Assembly: GCA_958496175.1 (NCBI GenBank)
Contig: OY292274.1
Location: 70,442,630 to 70,506,629 of the forward strand
Direction: 5' to 3'
From: Sisyra terminalis
Taxonomy: Eukaryota; Arthropoda; Insecta; Neuroptera; Sisyridae
Length of the DNA stretch: 64,000 nt
Made by a program: the position numbers and the translations under genes. A model generated the notes under the pieces. It saw only the letters and a list, made by a program, of their open reading frames with translations. It had not been told where the DNA came from and ran no database searches. Of the stretch, positions 22,719-35,126 are shown in pieces; the stretch's first letter is position 1, and every line of letters starts with the position of its first letter.

Positions 22719-23854
22719 CAAAGGCACTTGCTGAACGGGTGGCAAACCAGAGGGTCCTGCGATTGGTTCTGTGTCATGGTGGTGAGGTGATGTGGATATT
22801 CGGCTGCACGAGGCGGTCGACGGGCCCGTCGATGTTGAATTGTTATTGTTTTGTGGCACACTGAGGTCGCTGGGGGCGTCGGCCGCCGCTGCCGCCGCCG
22901 CCGCACTCGACGGACACGTCAAATTGACGACGACACTGTCTTCGGGCGATTGGGGCGGCGATGTGTCGGCAATGCTGCTGCTGCCGCCGGTGTCGTTGCT
23001 GATCTGAGCCTCCTGCGGAGGCATTTGCAGCAGCAAACTGCGTCGAATGGTGGACGGGGGCGGCGAAACACTATCACATTGTCGCCGAGCCGCTGGCGAA
23101 CCGGCCGCGCCGCCACTGTTGCCGCCGTCGTCCACGCTGGCGGCAATTGTTAACCGATGGTGTCCGGCAGTGGGTTGATCCGCCAGATCACGCTCCCGTT
23201 CGCCCCTGTCACGGTCCCGATCAATTATTCTATCACGTTCTATTAATCTATCACGTTCACGTTCGCCTCTACTCTGTTCCCCCCTCTGTTCATTCATATG
23301 TACATCACGATCACGGTTTGTATCACGAACTAGTAAATCACGTTGATCGACGGCGGCCAGGCGTTGTTGTTGTTGTTGTGGTTGCTGGTCGAGATCACTA
23401 AGTGGTGGTTGTTGGGAGGCGGAGGATGATGTGGATGAGGTGGTGTTTGGGGCGCCGCCGGAGCCGGAATTGACGTTCGTCATCTCGGCGAGGCCTTTGA
23501 CTTTGAGGCTCTCGGCGGTCTTGAGCAGCGCCGGCAGCTGACAGTACTCGACGTTGACTTCGCCGCGGTACATGAACTCGATGAGGGTGCGAAGTTCGGC
23601 GAAGCGGACGTCCTTGAGAATGACAATCGGATGCCGACTGGGATGGTCGACGAAGAGCGTCTGGAAGTAGGAAGAACACGCGGACAGGACGACCCGGTGC
23701 GCCCGTATCGAATGGCCCTCGGAACACGCTAACGTTACGTCCACGAGACTTTCGTCGCGTAACAGCTGACTAAACACCCCCAGCAAGTTGTTTTGATGAT
23801 TATTCCACCTTAAGCAGTAGTGCTCACTTGTGCCCATGACGGAGACCAGCCACG
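22719..23854 (-). CDS. mamo: mamo-like BTB/zinc-finger factor, first coding exon (BTB domain)
   Basis: First coding exon of a nuclear transcription factor. A GTTTGCAG acceptor ends at 23855, 17 bases of 5' UTR follow, and the first ATG is at 23837 with G at -3 and +4. The exon encodes 373 residues and ends TTG|GTAAGT at 22719/22718 in phase 0. Residues about 5-121 form a BTB/POZ dimerisation domain of the tramtrack group: YCLRWNNHQ, DVTLAC, RAHRVVLSACSSYFQTLF, HPIVILKDV, FMYRGEVNV, LKTAESLKVKGLAE. After it come Ser/Gln-rich stretches, an Arg/Asp/Glu repeat (about 190-225), and a Ser/Pro/Ala/Asn-rich tail. The BTB sequence fits mamo better than ttk, lola, br, bab or fru as I recall them. The frame stays open 5' of the ATG, so an upstream exon could add residues. 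Reading through the donor gives 16 more residues and a stop, so a retained-intron form without fingers is possible. Confidence 0.88.
23238..23345 (-). repeat. Coding repeat encoding an Arg/Asp/Glu tract in the mamo-like protein
   Basis: Repeated CACG/CGTTC units in the BTB exon encode alternating RD and RE dipeptides (for example RERERDRLIERD). This is a low-complexity charged segment between the BTB domain and the finger exon, of a kind often seen in nuclear proteins. Confidence 0.7.
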
Positions 23855-24369
23855 CTGCAAACAATCACAACCGAAAAAAATTACTTTTTTTAAATTTCAC
23901 AATTTTCCAACTAAACATTTAGTAAATTTCCAATACGACAATTGGCCGTGTTCCGCGCTACTGTGACCAGACCAAGTAAGTACCCAACACCTCGACCGAC
24001 CGTCATTTGTTTGCTGCATATTTTCTGCTGCATCAATTTGTTTTGCCGATTCATCACACGAGCGAGTGCAATTCGCAAAAGATGATATGCAATCCGTGTT
24101 TGTTTATTTGGAAATTTCGAAAGAAATTTCCCAACACAGAGAAAGACACGCGAATTGATCAACGTCGACATAAACTTTTCAATCATTTTAGTATTCCAAC
24201 AAAGGAAATGGTTTAATTGTTGCAATTTTTTCCTCTATTAACTTTGATTCTTTAACTCTGAATATTTTTACCAATTTATGAATTTAAACATTACAATAAT
24301 TTCCCTCATTTAATATTTTGGGTGGTACCCTTTATTGTTAATAATTTATTTTTTCTCTGTACTACTTTT

Positions 24370-24735
24370 TCATTTGTATTTTATTATGATGCCAAATCTT
24401 AATGAATTCGGTAATCAAATCCATCCGTCTAGTTATTTTTTTAATTTTTTTTTTCATAATTTCTATGGGATTAGCATATCAGGACTATTTTCTGGCCAAG
24501 ATGGCACATTAATGTTAAAATTTTTGAGGAAATCCATAATTTTTTGGGGCTTTATGACAAGGAGCTCCATCCTCTGCATAAAAATCAAATTTTCTTCCGG
24601 AAACCACTCTTTAGTTTGAGGGGCAATAACCTCGTTTGTAAAACCTGTATATATTGGTCTTGCCTCATAGTACCTCCCACAATGTATATCCTACCGGTAC
24701 CCATTGCTGACATGCTCCAAACCATAACTAATGTT
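24370..24735 (-). pseudogene. Decayed Tc1/mariner-type transposase fragment
   Basis: Read on the minus strand from 24728, the sequence gives VMVWSMSAMGTGRIYI then GGTMRQDQY, the usual core of Tc1-like transposases. After a frame change near 24575 it gives DGAPCHKAPKN (24573-24540), then another shift, then WPENSPDM (from 24498) and PIENY-like text near 24460, with a tail toward 24370. The DGAPCH and SPDxxPIEN blocks carry the second and third catalytic positions of the DDE/D domain. At least two frameshifts and several stops make it dead. No flanking inverted repeats are evident. It lies just upstream of the mamo BTB exon, presumably in a 5' intron. Confidence 0.75.
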
Positions 24736-25114
24736 TAATATTTTACAATCTGGGCGATACATTGCAAGCCAAAAGTAAAAATCTTCTTTTGAGTGGAATA
24801 ATTTTCACACCTCTGTATATAGATAGAAACTTTCATGTGACAATCAAAGATGAGCAAAATAGATAATAAAAACCAACTCAAAAATTATCCTGTTGTTAGT
24901 AGTGAAAATTTTTTTGCAACATTTAAGACGCCACCGAGAAAAAAAATTTTAATTTTAATGAGCAAATGAAAGTTCTATGGATCTTCTGTGACGTCACAGT
25001 CCATTTAATGAAACCAAAACAAATAAACAGATCATTGAGTAGTTACTATAGAAACAGTAATAATCTATAAAAATTATTTGCTATGGAAAACATTTTTTTT
25101 ACCTTAAAAATAAA

Positions 25115-25375
25115 TTGTAAATGGTTTCAATCAGTAGAATAATGTTTTGTACAATATATAGAATATATTGTGGTCCAATTTATAAAAATCATACCATAAA
25201 CATGGTGAATCATTACCATGGAGGAAGGTTGCTTGGCAATCGAAATACGTATTTGGGCAATACGTCACAAAATTTTTTGTTTGAACTTCTGTTTAATAGT
25301 GAATAATGTATATAAAGTTATACTAGATAAATTGGACCACAATATATTCTATATATTGTATAAACAATCTTTAAA
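25115..25375 (+). mobile_element. Internally deleted foldback copy
   Basis: Outer arm, then directly the inner block (GGTTGCTTGGCAATCGAAAT), then back through CCACAATATATTCTATATAT. Shares deletion structure and flanking text (AATGGTTTCAATC, AATAATGTTTTGTAC) with 22265-22440. Confidence 0.75.
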
Positions 25376-26107
25376 AGATTTAACAAACTTTTTTCTTTGT
25401 GTTTAAGTACATTTTTTCCATAGCAAAATATCCATAAAAGTTTCAAGTTTCAGTACAGCGACATCATTTTAATGCCGAGCCAATAAAAGCTCGATTTAGG
25501 TATTTTGAATTGAACAAATTTTTTTTGTGGACATATTTAAATGACTATTTAATTTTTAATAGTTATGGAAAGTTAAAATTTTTAAGAAAAATATCAAAAT
25601 TTGTGTGAATTTACTTTTGTACTTTGAATATAACTTTATGGGTATTTGTAAATATTTTCGTCTTTTTGTACTTCACCAAATAAAGAATTGATTTCCCAAA
25701 TGATTTATAGTTCAAGAGATTTTAGAATCACTAAAAAATTGTTGAGCTTTGCCGAATTAACAATGCTTAATAAAATTTACTACTTTCCTCCATTAAATTT
25801 CAATAAGCCATTCGGTACGAATCGAAAATTGGGGTTCAAATTATTGAACCAAAATGGTTTCTTTCTATGTTGGATTTTTTTTTTTTGGAGAAAATCATGG
25901 AAGAAAAAAGGATATCCTTAACACCCACCTGGTGACTATGAAAATGAATTTATTTACAAGTTTTCAATCGATTTCCTGGGAAAAAACATTTCAATATTTA
26001 GCACTTAAAACTGGTTTAATTGTTGATATTGTTGCATAGGTTTTTACATAGAATTTCATTCATAGTAAAGGAAAAATTATTGAGATATCTTTGTCTAGAA
26101 GTTAATT

Positions 26108-26488
26108 CAAATTAAGATTTTTTCGCTGACTTTGAACAGTTATACGGTGTATACAATATATAGAATATATTGCGGTCCAATTTATGTAGTATAGTTCAAT
26201 ATACACAATAATATATAAAAATCATACCATAAACATAAAATTGAACACAAGTTCAAAGAAAAATGTTTGTAACGTATTGCCCTGATACGTATTTCGATTG
26301 CCAAGCAATCTTCCTCAGTGGTCATCATGTGGTTTGGATCACTCCGTAACTGCTTTGTGATATAATTCACAACGGTCGATTATCACATGTATGGAGTGAT
26401 CCAAACTACGTGATGACCACTGAGGAAGATTGCTTGGCAATCGAAATACGTATCTGGGCAATACGCCACGAATATTTTTGTTTGAATG
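26108..26488. mobile_element. Foldback element, right arm truncated
   Basis: Full left arm (26110-26330), a spacer with GGATCACTCCGTAACTGCTT, and a right arm cut at about 26488, where AACAGGTGGTTTTTT begins abruptly. Confidence 0.8.
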
Positions 26489-26699
26489 TAACAGGTGGTT
26501 TTTTCTATCTCTTATCGGTGACGAAATCCTTTTGGTCAAAATTCCTGGTGCTTTTGGTTGCAAATTATTGGTGGGAAAATAAGGAAGGAATTTTTTGAGA
26601 TTTTTGGACCATTGAATCCAATGGATTTCTTGTAGAAAAATCCACAAAAAATAGTAGCCAGTTCTGGTCATTAAAAATTCGTTGCCATTAATTTAAAAA

Positions 26700-27950
26700 A
26701 TCACGGTTTTTTTTTTTTTTTATAAAACAAAGAAGTGAATTTAAATTTTTTTAAATTCATACAATAATTGGGAATTATCTTAATTAAGGCCGAAGCATTA
26801 GTGCTTGTTTGTATCAATCATTGTAAATTTAATTCCAAAATAATTACGTTTAAAAATATGAATTTCGAAATTATCGGACCAGTGAAAATTGTTATCTTTG
26901 TGCAAAAATTATGCCACTTGTCTTAATTAAAATCCATCATCCAACGTGATGAGAAACCAAAGAAATATTCCCAATGAATTACCTTCTACTACTACTACTA
27001 CTACTAATATTCTAATTTGCACTCATATACAATTGATGATGATGCTAAATCTGATAATTTGATTGAAGACATAATTATAAAAAGAATGGCAAGAAGAAGA
27101 AAAAAAAAACAAACAATGATAATTTTGCAATAATTACGTCAGTTCCTTGCAATATTGCCAAGTAATTCAACGGCAATTGTACATATAAGTGCAATAATTC
27201 ACCCGATTTAAGTATACGTTTTGCCATTTTCCATAATATTATATGGAAAAAAAAATCCAGGATTTCGATTCAATATATACGTAGAACATATGAAATATAT
27301 TATAAAAATGATTTTGTATTTCGTTTAGAAAAATCAACGAATGGATAAATTTATGTACATTGATTAAGACGGTTTGTTCTTTGGGCCTGGAAATAAATTC
27401 CACGTTTCAAGCGCTCTAATTATGTAATTAAGATTTTATTAGTACGGACGAATAATGATTATTTAAACCGAATCAAACAATTATTTCAGTCGTACAATAT
27501 ATAAAATGTGTACATGTATGAGTCAGGAAAATATCTCACGTTTGTTGCACATTTTAATGCTGGCGACCAAAGTATCGCGAATTTTCTCCCGTCCATGTGT
27601 GTGTGTGAGGGGGGGAGGCTCTTTGTCGGAAGACGGACGAAATGAGAGCAGAGGAGAAAAAAGAGACAAGAAAAGAAAAAATATTTTCCAAGAATTTTGA
27701 TAATAATAAAACAACACTTGTTGCTGACGGGTGAATTTAGAACAATATGAGTGATTCTGTGAAACGAGAAAATTTGTGTTTTATTTATAAAAATATATTA
27801 TGGTATTCTTGGATTGGTATAACATCAAACATTGCAGAAATTCAAAAGAAAAAAAAATAATCTCAGGTGTGGGACGTCGCACGACTTCCTGGTACTTCAA
27901 CGATTGAATTTCGATTTTCAACCCTTTAACAGCCATTTTTTTTGAAAACT
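26700..27950. other. Non-coding stretch with a (CTA)n microsatellite
   Basis: (CTA)n at about 26985-27006, a GT run near 27596-27608, and a T-run at 26708. No gene seen. Confidence 0.5.
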
Positions 27951-27956
27951 TTAAAA

Positions 27957-28855
27957 AGTTTAACTCAAGAGATCACCAAAAACGGTCACATCTCATACCA
28001 GTGGACCAATAATTCACTCATTGATTACATTATTTCCTGGTTGCAACATTAATCAAAAATATTACTAAGGGTAGTAAAGAAAAAAAAAATATTATAAAAT
28101 TTTGACCTAATAATAATGATAATAAAAGGTCTATGATCGGAATTTTTGATTTTGGAATCCAAATCCATTTTTTTTTTCTGTAAGTTTTTGAACCACAACT
28201 CTAAAACAAGCATATAATATATGTTCTTAAAGTACCTTCAATGCTCTACAAAAAAGGTTCAACTGTAAATTGTCGTCAGACCAAACAAAATTCCAAAGTT
28301 ATTAAGTTAAATGATGAAAACAGATCAATGTTGAGGGCTTAATTTTCAAGAAACGGTTGGTCTGACGAAAATTGACAATTGAACCTTTTTTGTAGAACAA
28401 TAAATACCATACCAGTTTAACTCAAAAACCAATCCATAAGAGATCACCAAACCGGGTCATATCTCATACCAGTGGACCAATAATTCAATCATTGATTGCA
28501 TTATTTCCTGATTGCAACATTAATCAAAAATATATTATTAAGGGTAGTAAAGAAAAAAAATATTATGAAATTTTAACCGCAATTTTTGATTTTACAATAC
28601 AAAGTGCATTTTTTTTCTCTAAGCTTTTGAACCACAACACTGAAAGAGTTATACAGTATATGCTCTTAAAGCACCTTCAATGCTCTACAAAAAAGGTACA
28701 ATTGTAAATTATCGTCAGACCAACCGTTTATTAGTTACAAAATTCCAAAGTTAAAAACAGATAAATGTTGAGGGCTTAAGTTTAAACAAACAGTTGATCT
28801 GAAGAAAATTGACATTTGAACCTTTTTTGTAGAACATTAAATACCATACCAGCAA
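27957..28855 (+). repeat. Tandem dimer (about 470 and 430 bases) with internal inverted repeats
   Basis: Each unit opens with AGAGATCACCAAA and CATACCAGTGGACCAATAAT, then TTGCAACATTAATCAAAAAT. Each holds an inverted pair of CTCTACAAAAAAGGT and its complement (28244 and 28383; 28683 and 28820) around TCGTCAGACCAA. Probably a tandemly duplicated MITE. Confidence 0.75.
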
Positions 28856-29754
28856 TATTGTGGTTTAAATCTTTCAGTTGGATGATTTGGAAATCCAAAC
28901 CACCTTGCCCTGAATCGGCTTGATAACAGTGCGGATGTTAAGGGTCTCAAAAAGAGTCGATACTTGACCTGACATACCGATTTTAGTGATACGAGTTGTT
29001 AGTGTTATTATATTTAAGAATACTATTTATACTATAATTATATCAAAAATATTATTAATGTTGTTTTACCATAATGTTTAATGTTAATTGTGTCATTGGA
29101 CACAACTAACCCACGAGCGTTATAAGTGTGACATATTGTAATTATTGTCAAGAGGCAGATATGGTGGTTCAAAAAAAAATGTTTTTTCTTTTTTGAAAAA
29201 AAGTGCCAAAACAAAAGAATAAACACTAAAAAAGAACACTATCTGTAACCACAGCCTGCTTAGTTTAGTTATAGTTGAAATTCTCATCAAAAGTTGGCAA
29301 AAAATTTTGAAAAACAAACGTTCATATAAGAGACCAAAATTTTAGATTGTTTCATAGCCAACTGGATGACACACACTTTAATCGGCGTGTTGATTTTCCA
29401 AAATCACTTTTTTGGGTTTCTACGAATTTTATAAATGAATTATTTTTAAAAGGTTTTTATTTATATCTCATTTTTTTTTTTGATATAATGAAAACAACAA
29501 AGAATGAAGCGTACTTAATATGTACTTATTTTCGATATTAAATCTTAGTAGGCTTTGGTAGTCATCCTGTGTTATTATTGGTTAGATTTGCGATTTTTGT
29601 TTCTTGGAGTTTATTGAGAAAAAAAAAATTGGTTAAAAAAAATGCATATTTTACGGTTTAATCAGTTAGATCATTAGATCATTAGATCATCAAAGTTACT
29701 GTTTAAACTAACAAAATCTAGTAGGCCATGCCAAATTCTGTAATTTCGGTTTCT

Positions 29755-30165
29755 CGTATTTTTTCGATAGTACCAATCGTTTACGAGAAAATCGTGACTC
29801 AAGAATAAAGCACTAAGTACTTTTGAATTATTTTCATTATTAATATCAAGTAGGCTTTGGGAACTACCCTGTCTTACTATTGGCTAGATTTGCGATTTTT
29901 GTTTCTTGACATTTCTTTAACAAAAAAACAATGCCAAAAACAAAACAAATACTTTAAAGTTTAGTCAATGGGATCATAGTGCGTCTATCAAAGCCGACTA
30001 GAGCTCTAAAATTGAAAATAATTCCAAAGCACGCTTCATTTCAACTCCAAAGCCTACTGGATATTAATATTGGAAATAATTCCAAAGTATGTTTCCTTCT
30101 TGAGTCACGTTTTTTTCGCAAACGGTTGGTGCTATCGATAAAACAAAAAGAGAGCAAAATTTTAG
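29755..30165. repeat. Inverted repeat with diverged direct repeats around it
   Basis: TTCGATAGTACCAATCGTTT, ATCGTGACTCAAG and AATATCAAGTAGGCTTTGG are matched in reverse by CCAAAGCCTACTGGATATTA, CTTGAGTCACG and AACGGTTGGTGCTATCGAT. A GTAGGCTTTGG unit also occurs directly at about 29548 and 29852, each followed by GGCTAGATTTGCGATTTTTG or a close variant. Confidence 0.65.
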
Positions 30166-30199
30166 AATTTACCTCGGCCTACTAGACACTATTGTTGAA

Positions 30200-32750
30200 A
30201 TTTTCAAAATTTATTATAAAGTTTTATTCTGTCATCCTGAATAATATTTTTAATATACATGTAGTTCTCCTATAACGCGATATCTTGTAAAGAGAATCAC
30301 AGAAAATTTTGTATAGCAAATTTTTGATAAATTTTCAACAATTTGCTAGAACAATGATTTGTTTTGCATTCAGGAATATACAACCTTTAAGACTATTAAA
30401 AAAAAAACTAATTTTTATGCAACAATATGTTACAATTTAAATTTTACAATCTCATTATGTGGCACTTGGGCATTGAAATTGCACCTAATTGCTATTACAT
30501 GTGCACCTATTATGCATTGATATTTTCAATAGAAAAAATCCACAACATTACGTGCACAAACACCTAATTGCAAATACAAATATTAAAAAAAAAAAAAAAA
30601 ATTGTTAGAAAATTTTGTCGTATTTGACACAGTAATTGTCAGGTGATAATTTTCAGGGTCGAGTCTTTCATTTATCATTTTTTTTTACCTTTTGCTATTG
30701 GAAAATAATTTCACACATAAAACAAAAAAGGCATGATGCAGCATGAATGCACTTCATTTTCATTCCCAATGCCCCAGAATTTCTTATGTGAACAAAAACT
30801 TTTTGATTTGCAACAATGGAAGTGATTAGTTTGATTTTGGCTTAGACAAAGAAACAATAGGAAAGAAAGACGGAGACGAAATTGATTTCGTCTCCTCGAA
30901 TTTTGACATTTTTGAAAAAAGTTTAAATTTCATAATTTTTTTTGCAGCTACAATAAATTTGCCATATACTTTTACGAGGGCAATCTATTTCCTATAGATG
31001 ACTGTTCTTTGTTGCACAAGAACTCTACTTGACCTTACCAACAAAGGCGGCGAGAAAAAGGTGCACTTCTTTTACAGAGTTGGGTGCAAAGTTTTCTAAT
31101 TAAATGTTACCAAATGGCATTTAGTTGCACAAGTTTTTTTTTTTTTGGAGTTTGACAGAAAAAAGGGTTGAGACTTTATAGACATACAGATTTAATCGTG
31201 GAAGTAAAGGTGAGACCAGAAAAAATTTTATAAATTAAAAGGTGTCAAATTTTGTGGTAAATTTCCTAAATATTCACTTGAAAATTTTACATTTTTTGCA
31301 TTTTATTTGAGACAAAAAAAAAATTCGCACGTGAAAATGATACATTGCCGGAGGGAGAAATAATCTCTCAGCATTCTTCGAATTGTGGCGATATTCTCGT
31401 TCTATGCAAAATTTTATGGCGCTAATTTTTCTGATGCTAAGTATTATGGGCACAAAACTGCGCCATAAATCAAATGCAAAGAAAATTTGCTCAAAGCTAA
31501 TTGTTGCTTTTGACCTAATTGAACGTCGATTACAAACCGAAGTAATGCAACAATGACGACATAAATATTAAATTTAAATTTAAATAACAATAGTTTTTCA
31601 TGGGTGGATTTAAATTTAAATGTTACAACCACATTGCATTGACCCACTTGTTAGCCAAAATTAAAAATAATTGATTCATTTTATTTTCATTTGTGAAAAA
31701 CAACTTTTATTTTCGTTTGTGAAAACCAACTTTTAATGGAAGTTTAAAAAAAATTTTTTTTTCCTAAAGACTAGAAATGTATGTGAAGGAATATGTGAGA
31801 AGAATTGTTTGCTATGACCTGAAGGACTTTTTCAGGGACACAAAGGGCTAGAGGATGAAATAAAACCACCTGTTTTTAGATCTTTAAGAACTGCAATTCT
31901 TCGAACTTCCATTTTTTTTTTTGTTAATCTATAATTTCTTAATAAAAATCATGGAAGAACAAGGTAAATTATTGGGGGAAAAAAATGAATTCATTTGCTC
32001 TGAAGAATTTCTCATGGGGTGGCGAAAATGTATGAAATGCAACAATTAGATTGGTCCCATTTCAATAGAAATGCATTGCATATAATGTGGAAATTTTTGT
32101 GAAGAACCTACCTATTATCTTTCGATTCACTAAATCAATTTTCCAATATTATTTCCTATTATTTTTTTATTAAGTGCAAATTTTAAGTGCATAATACTAT
32201 CATCCAGTACTATAATGAGGTGATATTTCAGATTTTTATCTGGTCCCCCACCAGAGATATTGAACTCAGGAAATTGCAAATTTTGAAAATTTCCAAATTT
32301 TGTTATTTTTTATTTTAAAAAGGCTTAAAGTCTCAGACTTCAAATTCTGTTTTTGAATACAACTAGTACCTAATTGTTTGTAAAAAAAGTTTTAACGTGT
32401 AGACTCTTTCCCTTCCTTCACAATCTTTCCGTGAAAATTGGAGTTTTTACAAATGAGACCTAAAAATTTAGATTAAATTTCACCCCTTAGAATTAAATTT
32501 AGGTGAAAATGTTTAAATACAATCTTAAAGCTTATGTTTTGATGGACACACTGCTTTTTGTTTCGTTTTGATAGGACAAATAGGGCCTGAAATAATCAAG
32601 TTTCCGCAAATCCTTAAAAATGCAACAATGTCTGCGCCTAGTAAAACTAATTTGGCCACCATTGGAAAACTACAAATGATAGCAGAAAAAAAATCAGAAT
32701 TAAAAAAAAATAATCAAGCTGGACCAGTGCTGGACCGACTGAATTGGCCT
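30200..32750. other. Non-coding AT-rich stretch
   Basis: Only short frames and homopolymers. One ACCACCTGTT at 31865. No repeat partner elsewhere in the window that I can see. Confidence 0.45.
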
Positions 32751-32756
32751 GACCCT

Positions 32757-33010
32757 AGGGAAAACCAAAAGATACTTTGAGATCTTTAGATCATTGAGTC
32801 CAATGAAAAATCCCTCAAAAATATGACCAAGTTTTAAGGGAATCATAGAATTGCAGATGGTATAAAAGAACCTACATTTGAACAGTTCCGAACTGAAAAT
32901 GTTTCACTCTTTTGGCTGATTAAATGGGGAGCATGGGGAGGGATTTTACGGAAGGTTCCAAGAAAAACCAAAGGCCAAATCGAAAGCAAAAATTCCTATT
33001 ACAAAATCAC
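32757..33010 (+). repeat. Direct repeat, copy 1 (about 255 bases)
   Basis: GGGAAAACCAAAAGATACTT through GGACTGATTAAATGGG-like text and GGGATTTTACGGAAGGTTCC to ACAAAATCAC. Repeated at 33865-34121. Confidence 0.85.
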
Positions 33011-33705
33011 CGTCAGAACGTAAAAAAAAATGACTTTTTTAAAACTGCTGCCATTTTTTCTTTTTTAGAGATATTAAAAAACAGTCTTCGGCATGTAATA
33101 GTTGAAGTTTTGAACTAATTTTTTTTTATTTGCCCCGATATGTCCCTCCCCGCCCCCGTCCCCCTTTTACAGCGCTTTGAAAAAGGGTCCACCAAAAATG
33201 AGGAGGCAAACAAGGGGAGACAAGTTTTCTCGGAAACTGGAAGTCGGATTATGATTTTCCAAAAAATGTAGGTTTTGGTAATGCGTCTTCTTAGTACTGA
33301 ACCTCGAAAATCCGAAAAACAGTGAAAATTCACAAAATGGCGCGACTTTGAACAAAAAAGTTAAAAAAAAAAGACTTTTTTTTTTGGGACCTTTCCCCCT
33401 CTCCCACTTTGAGGGGGGGTGAGGTTTGGCCAATTTCAGAGGTTCAGTACCCAGAAGACGTGTTGAACTATAACACTCTCCAGTTTCAAGTCAATCCGTC
33501 GGATAGTTTCTGAGAAATCTTGTCTCCCAGTTTGAAAAAGTTGATTTCGAGAAAAACGCATTTAAAGTTTTTTTAAGATATTTTAGTGAAAATACATTAG
33601 TCAGCTATTGCAATCCTTTTAACACGTTATTCTTGAATGTTATAAGAAGACATTTATGGAAAAAAAAAATTGAATTTTTTTTTTCTGACGGTGATCCACC
33701 CTTAA
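33009..33705. mobile_element. MITE with CACCGTCAGAA/TTCTGACGGTG ends, left end truncated
   Basis: Inverted copy of the element at 49538-50280. The right end keeps GTGATCCACCC and TTAA. The left end lacks the outer GGGTGGAT and joins the direct repeat. The interior has poor-quality frames only. Confidence 0.75.
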
Positions 33706-33864
33706 GAGTAAGGACGAACATGAAATTAAACTCTTTGGAATGATGAAAAATAATGAACTATTATGTGAAAATATTTGTCTAAAAAATGGGGGGGGGGATT
33801 TTCGTTGAAATAATGGAGAAAAAGTTGCAAATAATTTTCTGCTACTTTACTGTATACAAAAGTA

Positions 33865-34121
33865 GGGAAAACCAAAAGATACTTTGTGATGTTTGGATCA
33901 TTGAATCCAATGAAAAATCCCACAAAAAAATATGACAAAATTTTGAGGGAGTTACAGAATTGGAGATGGTGTAAAAGACACTAAATTTGAACAGTTCCGA
34001 ACTGAAAATGTTTCACTCTTTTGGCTGATTAAATGGGTAGCATGGGGAGGGATTTTACGGAAGGTTCCAAGAAAAACCAAAGGCCCAAATCGAAAGCAAA
34101 AATTCCCATTACAAAATCACT
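33865..34121 (+). repeat. Direct repeat, copy 2
   Basis: Partner of 32757-33010; homology ends at the same ACAAAATCAC where the MITE begins after copy 1. Confidence 0.85.
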
Positions 34122-34469
34122 GGTGAGATTTGAATTTTCCCATCCGTATTGGCCAACTGGAAATAGAGATTGTTTATTGCTCGTTTATGAAAGGCAAACA
34201 AAACAAAAGCAGAAAAAAAAATTTGTTCATCCGATTGAATATTGTAATGATGTATGTTTGCATTTATAATGAATGTATAGTATGATGAGTTGTGAGGTAA
34301 ACGGGGCAGAAAATAGTGAGGCGAGAATAAATAAGAAAAAGGAAGATAGTGATGCTGATGCTGATGATGATGAGAGGCATTGTGTAACTTGGCCGAGTGA
34401 AAGGAAGGGGGACCTTGGGGCCGCATCATCAAGTGCACGAGAGGCCCCCAACATGATATATATTGTACT

Positions 34470-34740
34470 GATGATGCCTATAGGTATGTAATGTCGGCCC
34501 CGCTATTATAAATCACATACCACACATACGAATGCATTTTTTGCGCATTTGGTCCATTCAGCGAAGAACGTAATCTCTCACCTTCAACACGCAGCCTTAA
34601 TCCACCCAATTGACACAATTGCAACAATGTTAATGTCTTTGTTAACGCGCGATTTATTCGCGGAAACAACAAATTACTTTTTATTCGCACTTTTCGGCCC
34701 CTTTTTTTTTTCTTTTAGCTTTTAGCGGCCACCGGAAATT
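34470..34740 (-). other. GC-richer block with a good minus-strand donor, possible 5' non-coding exon
   Basis: GTTGAAG|GTGAGAG at 34582/34581 on the minus strand is close to the donor consensus. The block around it is rich in CpG for this window (TAACGCGCGATTTATTCGCG, GCGGCCACCGG). It lies upstream of mamo in the right direction to be one of its missing 5' exons. The frame across it (70 codons) looks non-coding. Confidence 0.25.
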
Positions 34741-35126
34741 CTAGCCGTTTTTCTATTTATATGCAATTACTTTTAATTTGATTGCATTTTTCGAGATATT
34801 AACAGGTGGTCATGCCTGGTTTGCATTGCAATTCCCCAAAGAAAACACAGACTAATTCTAAGGTGATTTGGAAAATGTTATCGCTTTTTTTTTTTTTGGG
34901 GTGATTAATGCAATTCACTTGAATGATTTTCTTACCTAGACAACAATTTTCTCGGTGCATTTTGTGCGCTATTTTCTCTTATCACCAAGATTAGAATTTG
35001 TTTGCTTAGTGATAATTTATTTGACCGATAAAAGATTTATAGTTCATCCACACTATTTGTTCGACGATAAATTGTTGCATTTTAGTAATTTCGTAAGCGT
35101 TTTATTTTGCCAGATAATTTTTGCCA

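Noticed and set aside
22792..23401. Plus-strand frames of 71-100 codons over the BTB exon
   Set aside because: Shadows of the BTB exon on the opposite strand; no recognisable domain.
5987..26598. Recurring peptide MTTEEDCLAIEIRIWAIRH, suggesting a mobile-element protein
   Set aside because: It comes from the palindromic inner arm of the foldback repeats, appears on both strands, and the frames end within the repeat. It is a DNA-level repeat.
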